Shown here: in pieces, positions 9,197 through 17,069 of the stretch
Numbering within the stretch: position 1 is the stretch's first letter
Layout of the letters: every line of letters starts with the position of its first letter
Origin: an uncultured Sinobacteraceae bacterium
GTDB lineage: Bacteria; Pseudomonadota; Gammaproteobacteria; Steroidobacterales; Steroidobacteraceae
Length of the DNA stretch: 33,618 nucleotides
Assembly (NCBI GenBank): GCA_937902995.1
Contig: CALEKY010000041.1
Span: 1 to 33,618 of the forward strand
Reading direction: 5' to 3'
Made by a program: the position numbers and the translations under genes
Notes under the pieces: generated by a model
What the model was told of the DNA's origin: nothing
The model's database searches: none
The model's input: only the letters and a program-made list of their open reading frames with translations

Positions 9197-9626
9197 TGGA
9201 CACCCACCTCACGGTCCACGTCATCATTGGACACCCACCATCACCCCATCACCCCCCCATCACCCCATTTTGGACACCCACCACCCTGATCCGCTGTCGC
9301 TGCGCGCTTGAACACCCGCCTCTGGTGTGATGGAGGCGTTTGGACACCCACCTACCTCGCCGGCAAGCGTCCGGCCCGCCCGATTCAGGCCGTGGAGCTC
9401 ACGGTGAAGGGTCAGGAAGGGCTGATGTTGGATGTCCAAACTGGTGATGCCCAAGATCGCGGGCGGGCAGGCCGCCACGAGTCGGGTCCAAATCGCCACA
9501 ACGAGTGGGTGTCCAGAACTCCGGCCGCTAGGCCGCAGAACTCCGGCCTCTAAGGGTGGGTGTCCAGAATCCGGACTCCGGGTGGGTGTCCAGAATCCGA
9601 GCGTCCTAAGGGGGAGTGGGTGTCCA
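9197..9626. repeat. RAYT-linked repeat cluster 1 (TGGACACCCACC / GGTGGGTGTCCA)
   Basis: The gene-free stretch 8984-9646 carries at least eight copies of a 10-12 bp word. Plus-orientation TGGACACCCACC lies at 9197-9208, 9228-9239, 9271-9282 and 9341-9352, with a degenerate copy at 9309-9320. Reverse-orientation GTGGGTGTCCA lies at 9505-9515, 9555-9566, 9581-9592 and 9616-9626. All forward copies come first and all reverse copies last. Between 9309 and 9352 a 6-bp stem (9317-9322 with 9333-9338) sits beside the repeat. Spacing is irregular. The same word clusters on both sides of the transposase gene 4 kb away. Confidence 0.8.
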
Positions 9627-9646
9627 GACGCCCAAGAACTCTGCGG

Positions 9647-11086
9647 TCAGGCGACCCACTGCCGCCCGCGGATGTTCTGGAGCTGCCACGGGCTGTCGAC
9701 GTCGAGCGTTTCGGGGAATAGCTCGCCGCGGCCCTGGAGAGGGGTCCAATCGGTGAAGGCGCCGGTGAGCTTGCCGAGATAGGGTGCGGCGACGGCGAGA
9801 CATTCTTCGTGGTCGATCTGGTCCGGCTCGACGAGGCCGCAGCGGGGATGGCGGATCGCCCAGACCGCCGCCGCGAGCGCACCAGCAACGACCTGAACGG
9901 TCGTCGCGTTGGCAAATTCGAGGTGGCGGCGCGCTTCGTCGATCGTCAATTGCGAGCCGAACCAATATGCGTTCCTTGCGTGCCCGGCGAGCAGTACGCC
10001 AAGCTCATCCATTCCATCCGTAATATCTCGCCCCAAACGTCGGCTGTTTGGCTGCATCGTCCAGCCGCGCCCTTCGAGCTCGAGTGCCGAGAGCATACCG
10101 TCGTCGCATGGGTGATAGACGAACATGACGGTCGGTCGATATGTGAAGCGACCTCCCTCTCGCAGAGATAGGAAATCTGCGATCGAGAACACTTCATCGT
10201 GCGAAATGAGCATGCCTTGGTAGCCGCCGACGGACGGTGTCCAGCTGCGCGCGAACGTCCCGCATCCTGGCCGAGGCAGGTAGAGCGTTCCCGATCCTCG
10301 ACGATGTTGCCGACCGCGTCTCGGCAACTTGAGCTCGTGCACGCCGATCGATACCTCGCAAGGCTGCATCAGCTCATCGACGAACCCTTCGATCGACCAT
10401 GTGTTGACGAACTCTCCGTGTCGTTTCGCGACATCGCTCACCTGCGTATCTCGCTCCGCAATTTGGATCACGGTGACGCCAAGATCGCGCGCGAGCATGG
10501 CCCACTCTTCGCGCGAAGTCGGCCGCGCATGCCCCTTGCGCAACGTGCGATCCAAATCCAACAAAGCGCGCTTGACGAAGTGAGAAACGAGCCCAGGGTT
10601 CGCGCCATGATCGACGACGGCAGTCGGGGCATTCGGTCCGAGCTCTTTCGAAAGCTGTAGCGCCTTCTCGCGAATCAAGAAGTTCGTGCGCGAACGCATG
10701 TCCAACATCGGATTCGCATAGACGCCCGGCCACGGTTCGATCGATGTGTCGACGTAGAGAATCCCTTTGTCCGCGCAGTAGCGAATCAGGTCGAGGCTCG
10801 ACACATTGACGGACAGGTTGAGTACCAAATCTCCGGGTTTGGCGTGGCGCTTCAGGATCTGGCGGTGATTCTTCGGCGTGAAGTGAGCATGCTCGAAATG
10901 CGCCCCACATTTTTCGGCGAGTTTCCGGCCTTGCTCGTCTGCAGAAAGCACGACGAGCTGGCGCTCGCCTTCCAAGGAGATGTGTTTCCGTATCAACGGC
11001 AGAATTCCCTGGCCGATGCTGCCGCAGCCGATGATGATGACGCGGCCGGAAAAGTCGATCGGCGCCGGAGGCGATACTCGAGACAT
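9647..11086 (-). CDS. hss: homospermidine synthase
   Basis: 479-residue enzyme of the saccharopine-dehydrogenase-like fold, the usual length for bacterial homospermidine synthase. It makes homospermidine from putrescine (or putrescine and spermidine) with NAD+ in the cytoplasm. Residues 15-35 hold the Rossmann motif VIIIGCGSIGQGILPL. Family segments LVLNLSVNVSSLDLIRYC, YVDTSIEPWPGVYA, VVDHGANPGLVSHFVKRAL and the C-terminal AAPYLGKLTGAFTDWTPL are all present. ATG 11086 is preceded by GGAG at a slightly long distance. The gene is a single unit: repeat cluster 1 lies 20 bases past its stop, and about 500 gene-free bases lie upstream. No decarboxylase or agmatine gene adjoins it. Confidence 0.93.
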   Translation of the reverse strand: MSRVSPPAPIDFSGRVIIIGCGSIGQGILPLIRKHISLEGERQLVVLSADEQGRKLAEKCGAHFEHAHFTPKNHRQILKRHAKPGDLVLNLSVNVSSLDLIRYCADKGILYVDTSIEPWPGVYANPMLDMRSRTNFLIREKALQLSKELGPNAPTAVVDHGANPGLVSHFVKRALLDLDRTLRKGHARPTSREEWAMLARDLGVTVIQIAERDTQVSDVAKRHGEFVNTWSIEGFVDELMQPCEVSIGVHELKLPRRGRQHRRGSGTLYLPRPGCGTFARSWTPSVGGYQGMLISHDEVFSIADFLSLREGGRFTYRPTVMFVYHPCDDGMLSALELEGRGWTMQPNSRRLGRDITDGMDELGVLLAGHARNAYWFGSQLTIDEARRHLEFANATTVQVVAGALAAAVWAIRHPRCGLVEPDQIDHEECLAVAAPYLGKLTGAFTDWTPLQGRGELFPETLDVDSPWQLQNIRGRQWVA

Positions 11087-11606
11087 CCCGTCGAGCTCCG
11101 AAATCCAGAGAATAAACCGGGAGCTTAGCGTTTCTGCGCCGTGCGGACACCCCTTTCTCGCGGCAATCGAGCCCCAACGGCAAGTGAATGGCGAGTAGTG
11201 AGTGACAGCGTCGTCCTCGCAGACGCTACAGGTGCGAGTCGTCAGCGACGAAGGTTGTCTCGTGCACTGTGCGGAGAGTAGAGCGCCGAGAAACCTCCGT
11301 TTCGCGCATTGGGATGAGCGGCGAGTTTCGGCGTCGAGGTATTGTTGCGTTGTACGCGATGCATGGCGGCACGCAAACGCTTGTGCGGCCCTTCGACCAG
11401 CGCTCGGACGGTGAGCTCGAATTGCGCATCGCGGTCGTCCCGCGACGCGCCGTTAACGCCGCCCTATCTTTCGGGTGGTGGCACAGCGCCATCGATATGG
11501 CGCCGAGCGCATCGGCAACGGCGTGCATCGAAAGGCCGGGCACGCCCGCTTGTTGGCAATCGACAGCGCAGCCAGCCGCGTCGTAACCGAGCTCTACCAA
11601 GAGTAT
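11087..11606. other. gene-free stretch upstream of hss
   Basis: No intact gene is supported. A 7-bp tandem tract with units GTGAATG, GCGAGTA, GTGAGTG lies at 11184-11204. On the minus strand, about 11236-11454 reads as some 70 codons with high third-position GC but no start and no recognised family; a different minus frame is open just upstream. This may be a decayed gene. Confidence 0.35.
11184..11204 (+). repeat. degenerate 7-bp tandem repeat (GTGAGTA type)
   Basis: Three in-phase units, GTGAATG (11184), GCGAGTA (11191) and GTGAGTG (11198). They belong to the same family as the tracts at 21.8 and 24.9 kb. This copy is not at an obvious gene end. Confidence 0.5.
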
Positions 11607-11642
11607 GTCGCGATGCGCAGCTGACGCGCTGCGCATCGCGAC
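11607..11642 (-). terminator. 14-bp perfect hairpin after the small lipoprotein gene
   Basis: Positions 11607-11620 pair without mismatch with 11629-11642 around an 8-base loop, 4 bases past the lipoprotein stop codon. It is the longest uninterrupted stem in the window. No T run follows on the minus strand. Confidence 0.6.
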
Positions 11643-11646
11643 GGCG

Positions 11647-12042
11647 TTACATGCGTTTCCCTACGAACGTCCCTTCGCCGAAGCTGCCGAAAATGGCCGT
11701 TCCTTTCATCGACTGGCCGTCGGTTGTGCCGACGAAGTCGATGCGCAAGGACATGCCCTGAGCGTCGAAGTCGAAACCGAATTTGATGTTCTGGCCGTCG
11801 AGCTCGCCTGTGCAGTCGGCGGACCCCATCGGCGATTCGAAGAGGCCGGTGAGCGCTGTGCCGGCTTGCTTGAGAGAAAGCTTGGTGTCTTGCGAGCCCA
11901 TTTGACTTTCGATCGTCAGCGTCCAGTCGCCAGCAACGTTCGGAACATCGGCTTTCTGGGCAGCGGGTGTGGGTGGAGTGGTCGAGCACGCTGCAACGAG
12001 GCAGGCCACGCTCGCAAGAAGCAACGATCGAACGACAGTCAT
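11647..12042 (-). CDS. small secreted lipoprotein of unknown function
   Basis: 131 residues with a clear lipoprotein signal: positive N-terminus, hydrophobic core and lipobox LVAAC with Cys19. After a Pro/Ala linker the mature part reads as an antiparallel beta domain (VAGDWTLTIESQMG, KLSLKQAGTALTGLFES, NIKFGFDFDAQGMSLRIDFVGTTDG). Glycine-spaced strands of this kind occur in many proteobacterial proteins that describe themselves only as hypothetical. No catalytic motif is visible. ATG 12042 has a G-rich ribosome-binding site directly upstream. A 14-bp hairpin ends the gene. It lies about 170 bases after the PepSY-TM gene on the same strand, so co-transcription is possible but not shown. Confidence 0.8.
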   Translation of the reverse strand: MTVVRSLLLASVACLVAACSTTPPTPAAQKADVPNVAGDWTLTIESQMGSQDTKLSLKQAGTALTGLFESPMGSADCTGELDGQNIKFGFDFDAQGMSLRIDFVGTTDGQSMKGTAIFGSFGEGTFVGKRM

Positions 12043-12213
12043 AGGTCCCCCCCTGTTCTCGAGCGCTCGCCAATAGCAACCAAGGCCAGTCGGTGGGGAC
12101 TATACGGTGTATGGGAATGCCTTGAAAGCCGTGCCCGTAGTCGTGCGAACGTTCCAATATGCGGTTTCGGCGTGGCTTGCGGCCGCTTTCAAGTATGTCT
12201 CTGGTCGGGTGTC

Positions 12214-13698
12214 CTACCGGCGCAAGGCGCGCCAGCCGATCACGATGCTGGTCGTTGAAATGGCAATGCCGATGGCGCTCAGAACCCACATCAGGATGTC
12301 CCAGAGCGGACGGTTCGAGACGAGCCATCGAAAATCCAAGCTGTGCAGGCCGTTGAAGAGCCAGCGGTGGATACGATCGCTTCTGCGAAGCCAGCCGACG
12401 AGCTGTCCCGTTGCTGGATCGATGTGAATCCACGTGCCTTCTTCGTCCGTGAACTTGTACCGTAAGACCGGCAGCGTTCTCGGGTCTCGTCGCGAATACC
12501 AATAGGCATCCTCGCTCGTCAGTCGCTCCACCGATTCTAGCTTTGCGGGATGCATGATTCCTTGCAGGCGCTTCGCCCAAGCGCTTTCGTCGAATGTGCG
12601 TGGTTGAACGGTCATTGAATCGAGAACGCGTCGTTGGCCGTCCCCGCTCGTCATCACGACTTGCGGTTTGCCAAGGGCCCACATGAAGGCGACTTCGCGG
12701 ACATCGTCTCCGGCATGCTGTGCGAGCGTTTGGATGTTCGCAGGGAATATCGGCTTTGGATTGCCAAGGAGAACGCGGATTACTGCAGCTCGACGCGGCG
12801 CATCGAGCGGGCGCTCCCACGGAACAGGCGGTCCCATCGAAAGCCAGCCGCTGAAGATCCATGAGAGGACGAAAATGCCGCCGACGATACCCAAGACGTG
12901 ATGCCACGCCATCCAGCCGCGAAATGGTGTGATGGAGACGGTGTTCTCGTGCCGCTTGATGCGTAGCCGATCGATGCCGAGCCACAACCCGGTGACCGCA
13001 ACGACGATGCCGATGCCTGACAGCCACATGACGACTTGACTCCAGAGCGGCGGATTCGCGCGCAGCTCCGTGAAGTACAGCCAATGAAGCACAGCGCCGA
13101 GCCAATTCCAGCCGCGTTCGCGTCGAGTCGTGTCGAGCACGATCTCTCCGGTGCGCGAAGAGACATAGAGCTCGAGACCGTCAGATGTTTGCAGCGTGAC
13201 ACGATGCAACGGCCTGTGGCTGTCGAACGTACCGGCAACCGTCCATTGATCGCGATCGATGGTCGTGACCATGCGCGCGTTTGCGCCGCTCGCACGCTCG
13301 GCGATTGCGCGTGCTTGCGCAGCCGTGACGTCTTGGATCGGCTGGCCGGAGGTGGCGGAGATCGCATAGGCCGCGATGCCACTCGACCCGATTCGATACA
13401 CCGGTTCGCCAGCCGACATCTCGAGCCGGAACTGCCGGGGAAACTCCATCGCAGCGAGCGCATCGAGCACGGTGTCCGGAGCGAGGCGCACGGCATTCCA
13501 ATCAATGGGTTCGAGCCGGTTGAGGCGCTCGGCTCTCGTGTATTCCGGGAACCCGACGTACATCATGACGAGCCCGGTCGCAAACCACATGAAGAAAAAG
13601 AGGCAGGTGAAGATGCCGAGCCAGCGATGCCCCACGATCAACCACCGCAAGGCGATGGTGCGCATGGAAGTGTTCGAGAATTGAGCAGCCGCACTCAC
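12214..13698 (-). CDS. PepSY-associated transmembrane protein
   Basis: 494-residue inner-membrane protein of the PepSY_TM family, often found with siderophore receptors and ferric reductase functions, though no such genes are in this window. Helices are visible at about 18-48 (RWLGIFTCLFFFMWFATGLVMMY), about 215-245 (VVMWLSGIGIVVAVTGLWLGI), about 268-292 (WHHVLGIVGGIFVLSWIFSGW) and at the C-terminus (LWDILMWVLSAIGIAISTTSIVIGW). Two PepSY-like periplasmic segments lie between them (for example YVSSRTGEIVLDT and WIHIDPATGQLVGWL). The start is uncertain: GTG 13698 or ATG 13665, neither with a strong ribosome-binding site. A palindromic site lies about 100 bases upstream. Confidence 0.88.
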   Translation of the reverse strand: MSAAAQFSNTSMRTIALRWLIVGHRWLGIFTCLFFFMWFATGLVMMYVGFPEYTRAERLNRLEPIDWNAVRLAPDTVLDALAAMEFPRQFRLEMSAGEPVYRIGSSGIAAYAISATSGQPIQDVTAAQARAIAERASGANARMVTTIDRDQWTVAGTFDSHRPLHRVTLQTSDGLELYVSSRTGEIVLDTTRRERGWNWLGAVLHWLYFTELRANPPLWSQVVMWLSGIGIVVAVTGLWLGIDRLRIKRHENTVSITPFRGWMAWHHVLGIVGGIFVLSWIFSGWLSMGPPVPWERPLDAPRRAAVIRVLLGNPKPIFPANIQTLAQHAGDDVREVAFMWALGKPQVVMTSGDGQRRVLDSMTVQPRTFDESAWAKRLQGIMHPAKLESVERLTSEDAYWYSRRDPRTLPVLRYKFTDEEGTWIHIDPATGQLVGWLRRSDRIHRWLFNGLHSLDFRWLVSNRPLWDILMWVLSAIGIAISTTSIVIGWRALRR

Positions 13699-13788
13699 GG
13701 TGAATTCGCTAGACCAACCTTTGGATGCGCGTCGGGGCTCTAACCGAGGTGCACACTTTGCGGTGCAGCCTTGGTCGACGTCCAGTTA

Positions 13789-13808
13789 GTTACGGTCGGT
13801 AACGTTAC
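13789..13808. promoter_or_regulatory. candidate operator upstream of the PepSY-TM gene
   Basis: GTTAC-ggtcg-GTAAC (13789-13803) overlaps the perfect palindrome GTAACGTTAC (13799-13808). A further AACGTT-type half lies at 13820-13827. The position, about 90-110 bases upstream of the PepSY-TM start, suits an operator. The spacing resembles TetR-type sites, but no regulator gene adjoins it. Confidence 0.35.
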
Positions 13809-13833
13809 TCGATTCGCAATAACGTTCCGCGAC

Positions 13834-13977
13834 TGGACACCCACCAATCAGCTCACGCCCCGCGACTGGCTTGTTTGGTTTGTGGCTTGTGGACACCCAT
13901 CCGGTATCTCGCGCGTTCGCAGAACTTGAAGTCGTATCTAATGTGGACACCCACCTTATCGGATTTGGACACCCACC
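13834..13977. repeat. RAYT-linked repeat cluster 2, downstream of the transposase
   Basis: TGGACACCCACC occurs at 13834-13845, 13944-13955 and 13966-13977, with a variant ending CATC at 13890-13901. All four are in plus orientation. The cluster lies about 200-340 bases past the transposase stop codon (minus-strand gene). The rest of 13699-14174 holds no gene. Confidence 0.75.
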
Positions 13978-14078
13978 GAATTTGTTTGGGTACCCCAGAG
14001 GTCGGTGCTACCTGAGATTGCGAGTTCGTCTTTCGCTGGGGAAGCTGGGTCAGGCCGAACAGTTATGACGGCTGATAA

Positions 14079-14096
14079 CCGCCCCGAATGAGGCGG
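14079..14096 (-). terminator. weak hairpin past the transposase gene
   Basis: CCGCC (14079-14083) pairs with GGCGG (14092-14096) over 8 bases, about 80 bases beyond the transposase stop. It is short and lacks a T run, so only a weak candidate. Confidence 0.25.
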
Positions 14097-14174
14097 GAGC
14101 CGGTTTACTCGAAGAAAGTGGGTGCTCGTCGCCTAGAGGGAGTGGGAATTCGTGTAAGAGTGCCCGCCTTACGG

Positions 14175-15167
14175 CTATGCGATAGTAAATAGACGGCTGG
14201 CCTGAGTAAGACCTCGGATTCTCGCCTGTCCCAGTAATCTTGCATGCAGACGCATACGGTCGAGCCGACCCATGGCGCGACCGAAGACATTACCTCGTAC
14301 GCGCATCGATTGACTCCAGACGTCAGGATCGATCTTCAAACGCTCGAGAATGGGTGGAACTCGGCTGTCGATCGGACCTGATTGGTCTTGTTTGACTCTG
14401 CGACATGACCAGTCGACCAGGTCAAGATAGTCCCGAAAACGCACGGGCAGGGCAGGCATGTGGGTCCTTGCCTGATCCCGGAAGGGCAGTAGCTTAGGTT
14501 GTCGCACGCTGGAGCGACTCTTGGAAGCCGCGCGCATTTCTTTGATGCGTGTGTAGATTGACGTGAACTCGGCTTCCTCAGGGCTTTCTGCAATACCGGC
14601 GCGCACGGGATTCAGGTCGACATAGGCCATCGCGGTGAGCAGCCCTGCCTCATCGAGCAGAGCTTGGGAGTTGAACCGTCCCTGCCAGAAGCGTCCGGTG
14701 CATTCATCTTCGGAGTTTGCTCGACGGGCCAAGTACTCGTTCATGCAGCGCATGAACCAACTGACATCGCTCAAGCGCTGGCGCCAGCGTGCGACAAGCT
14801 CTCGGGCCATCTCGACCTCGACCTGAGTCGCTTCGCCATCTTGCCAGCGCTGGACGGTCAGCGGCGTGCGAAACACGCGAGTCCAACGGTCGATCACCTC
14901 CTGATCCGACCATCCCTGAGCTCTCTTGCGATCGACGTGCAGGACGAGGTGATAGTGATTGGACATGACCGCGTAGGCGCAGACGTCGATGGCGAAGACA
15001 GAAGCGAGCCGGGTGAGTCGGTCAATGACCCAGGCTTTGCGGTGAGAGTAGTCGCGCTGGGTATAGGTATCGAAACCGCACAGCCATGCGCGACGCACGC
15101 AGCGTGACATCACGTGGTAGTACGGCGTGTCGTTCAAACAGATGAGATTCTTGCGTGCGTAACCCAT
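14175..15167 (-). CDS. REP-associated tyrosine transposase (RAYT, IS200-like fold)
   Basis: 330 residues, a single-domain HUH/Y1 nuclease related to IS200/IS605 TnpA. RAYTs cleave single-stranded REP hairpins and are normally one copy per genome. The N-terminus MGYARKNLICL is followed by TPYYHVMSRCVRRAWLCG, typical of the larger gammaproteobacterial subgroup. The metal-binding HYH motif is at 71-73 (SNHYHLVLHV). The likely nucleophile is Tyr145 in NEYLARR, before GRFWQGRF, and AYVDLNPVRAG follows at 181-191. The C-terminal ~110 basic residues form an extension. ATG 15167 is chosen because family similarity begins there; the frame runs open to 15221. No insertion-sequence ends or target duplications are seen. 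Instead, GTGGGTGTCCA repeats flank it on both sides. Confidence 0.92.
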   Translation of the reverse strand: MGYARKNLICLNDTPYYHVMSRCVRRAWLCGFDTYTQRDYSHRKAWVIDRLTRLASVFAIDVCAYAVMSNHYHLVLHVDRKRAQGWSDQEVIDRWTRVFRTPLTVQRWQDGEATQVEVEMARELVARWRQRLSDVSWFMRCMNEYLARRANSEDECTGRFWQGRFNSQALLDEAGLLTAMAYVDLNPVRAGIAESPEEAEFTSIYTRIKEMRAASKSRSSVRQPKLLPFRDQARTHMPALPVRFRDYLDLVDWSCRRVKQDQSGPIDSRVPPILERLKIDPDVWSQSMRVRGNVFGRAMGRLDRMRLHARLLGQARIRGLTQASRLFTIA

Positions 15168-15174
15168 GCGCGGA

Positions 15175-15221
15175 TTGCTCGCTGAACACCAGCAAACCAT
15201 AGCGTTCGCGCGAGCGAGCAA
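15175..15221. repeat. inverted repeat just upstream of the transposase start
   Basis: TTGCTCGCT (15175-15183) and AGCGAGCAA (15213-15221) form a 9-bp perfect inverted repeat with a 29-base loop, 8 bases upstream of ATG 15167. It would fold over the expected ribosome-binding region, so it could restrict expression of the transposase. Confidence 0.4.
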
Positions 15222-15299
15222 GTCGTCGAATTTCTGGTCGATTCGCCCGGAAATTTGCTAGTTGTTTAGGCACCAGTCGTCCAGCTGCACGGCGTGTTT

Positions 15300-15469
15300 T
15301 GGACATCCTGGTACGTTTGGACACCCACGAGTCATCCACGACCCGCGGATTGAAGTGATGTGAGAAGACATGGGTGTCCAAGTAGGAGGCGAGGCGATGA
15401 GGAGGTAAAGCGATGGGTGTCCAGGCGAGGCGGGGCGTCCAAGCGAGGTGAAGACGAGGTGGATGTCCA
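15300..15469. repeat. RAYT-linked repeat cluster 3, upstream of the transposase
   Basis: Plus-orientation TGGACATCC (15300-15308) and TGGACACCCAC (15318-15328) are followed by reverse-orientation TGGGTGTCCA (15371-15380, 15414-15423) and degenerate copies at 15432-15441 and 15459-15469. GCGAGG-type words recur between the reverse copies. As in cluster 1, forward copies precede reverse ones. The stretch 15222-15599 carries no gene. Confidence 0.75.
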
Positions 15470-15599
15470 ATGCGAGGCGAAGCCAAGCGCACCGCGCCGT
15501 TTACGATTGCGTCGCCGCTCGCCGCCGGCCGTGACGTTTCTTGAGCTTTGTTACTATCGTCGCTGCGTGCTCTGTGTTCGAATCGGGTAACGGGGGTGG

Positions 15600-16991
15600 G
15601 TGGTGACGACGAACGACAACAAGACGAGTGCGGCCTCGACGCTGGCGCCGGAGAAATTAGCGTGGGTCGACAAACTCGCATTGGTGATGGAGCGGGTCGT
15701 GCCGGATGCGACCACGACATCCATCCTGTTATTGGTGGTGCTCGTTGCACTGTCGCTCGGTATCGGCACCTCGCTCACCGATACCGTCGATGCCTACTAT
15801 CGAGGCTTGTGGAATCTGCTCGCCTTCACGATGCAGATGACGCTGATCCTCGTGCTCAGTCTCATCCTCGGCGCCACGCCCTTTTTCAAAGGCATCATCA
15901 TCAAGCTTTCGCGATTGCCGCGCACCGTCCCGCAAGTCGTGGCCGGCGCAGTTTTGACTTCCGGTGCGATCGCTTATTTGAACTGGGGGCTGTCGCTCGC
16001 GCTCGGGCCGCTCGTCGCGATTCACTTCTGTCGTCAAGCCGAGGCCAAAGGTCTTCGCGTCGATTTCTTGTTCATACTTGCAACGCTCGCGGGCGCAGGC
16101 GCGATCTGGCAATTCGGATTATCGGGCAGCGCGCCGCTTCTCATGGCGACGCCAGGTCACTTTCTCGAGGAAGTCACGGGCGTCATGCCGCTCAGCACGA
16201 CGCTCTGGGCACCGGCAACGATCATTCTCGTCGTGAGCTTTCTGATCGCGACGATCATTGTCGGCGTCGTGTTCATGCCGAAGAAGGTGCGACCCATCTC
16301 GGAGTTCCAAGCCGCCGAAGCGAGCGTTGCCGAGCCGATCGAGGACAAGCCGGCCGGCAATTTGACGCCGGCGCTCTGGTTCGAGCACAGCCCGCTCGTG
16401 ATCGTGCCGCTCGTCGTCATGCTGCTCGCATGGCTGTACACACACTTCTTCGTCAAGAACTTGAGCCTCGACATCAATTCGATGAACACGATCGTGCTCA
16501 CGGCGGGGCTCATACTCCACGGCAACATTCATCGATTCACGCACGCGCTGCGCGAAGCGGTGGCGCTCGCCTGGCCAATCGTGCTGCTCTATCACCTATA
16601 CGCGGGCGTCGCGGGTCTGATTCAGTTCACGCCCGTCGGTCAGTTTCTCGTCTCGCTGTTCGATCCCGTCATGACGCCGTACACGTTCGCCCTGCTGATC
16701 ATCGTGATCAGCACGGTCGTGTCGTTCTTCATTCCGACCAGCGGCGGCCAATGGCTGATTCAGGGCTTCGTCACCGTGCAAGCCGCCGAATCCGTGGGGC
16801 ATACGGCGCAGCGCGGCTTGCTCGCACTGAGCGTCGGCGATCACATGGGCAATCTGCTCACGCCGTTCTGGGCCGTCGTGGGCGCGAGCATCGCACGCGT
16901 CGATTTCCGTCTGATGTTCGGTTATCGACTGATCTTTGCGGCGCTGTGGTTCGTGATGGGCACGCTCGCGTTCACGTTCCTGCCCTGTTGA
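15600..16991 (+). CDS. atoE: short-chain fatty acid transporter (AtoE family)
   Basis: 463-residue inner-membrane permease of the SCFA_trans/AtoE family, which takes up short-chain fatty acids such as acetoacetate or butyrate. About ten to twelve hydrophobic helices span the protein. Family segments include MTLILVLSLILGATPFF, VAGAVLTSGAIAYLNWGLSLALGPLVA, NTIVLTAGLILHG and, most telling, FIPTSGGQWLIQGF near 380-395, followed by GDHMGNLLTPFWAV. Start GTG 15600 (or the adjacent GTG 15603) follows a GGGGGTGG stretch. No acetoacetyl-CoA transferase or thiolase gene adjoins it, so the atoDAEB operon context is missing. A strong hairpin follows the stop. Confidence 0.93.
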   Translation: MVTTNDNKTSAASTLAPEKLAWVDKLALVMERVVPDATTTSILLLVVLVALSLGIGTSLTDTVDAYYRGLWNLLAFTMQMTLILVLSLILGATPFFKGIIIKLSRLPRTVPQVVAGAVLTSGAIAYLNWGLSLALGPLVAIHFCRQAEAKGLRVDFLFILATLAGAGAIWQFGLSGSAPLLMATPGHFLEEVTGVMPLSTTLWAPATIILVVSFLIATIIVGVVFMPKKVRPISEFQAAEASVAEPIEDKPAGNLTPALWFEHSPLVIVPLVVMLLAWLYTHFFVKNLSLDINSMNTIVLTAGLILHGNIHRFTHALREAVALAWPIVLLYHLYAGVAGLIQFTPVGQFLVSLFDPVMTPYTFALLIIVISTVVSFFIPTSGGQWLIQGFVTVQAAESVGHTAQRGLLALSVGDHMGNLLTPFWAVVGASIARVDFRLMFGYRLIFAALWFVMGTLAFTFLPC

Positions 16992-16996
16992 TACAA

Positions 16997-17024
16997 GCGA
17001 GGCGCACGCGATCGTGTGCCTCGC
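16997..17024 (+). terminator. hairpin after the atoE gene
   Basis: 16997-17007 pairs with 17014-17024 (11 bp including one G-U) over a 6-base loop, 5 bases past the stop. There is no clear T run downstream. Confidence 0.6.
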
Positions 17025-17069
17025 ATGTGTTCGGACCGAGCGTGTGTTGCAGACGGGACGTCGATTCGA

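Noticed and set aside
9197..9626. CRISPR array from the repeated TGGACACCCACC word
   Set aside because: Repeat is only 10-12 bases, occurs in both orientations, spacing varies from about 15 to 150 bases and no cas genes are present.
11594..13105. Long minus-strand open frame of about 500 codons overlapping the lipoprotein and PepSY-TM genes
   Set aside because: It lies in another frame of two well-supported genes, is extremely rich in Arg and has no recognisable family; a shadow of GC-rich coding sequence.
15576..15584. GTTCGAATC, a possible tRNA T-loop
   Set aside because: No acceptor stem, D-loop or anticodon arm fits around it.
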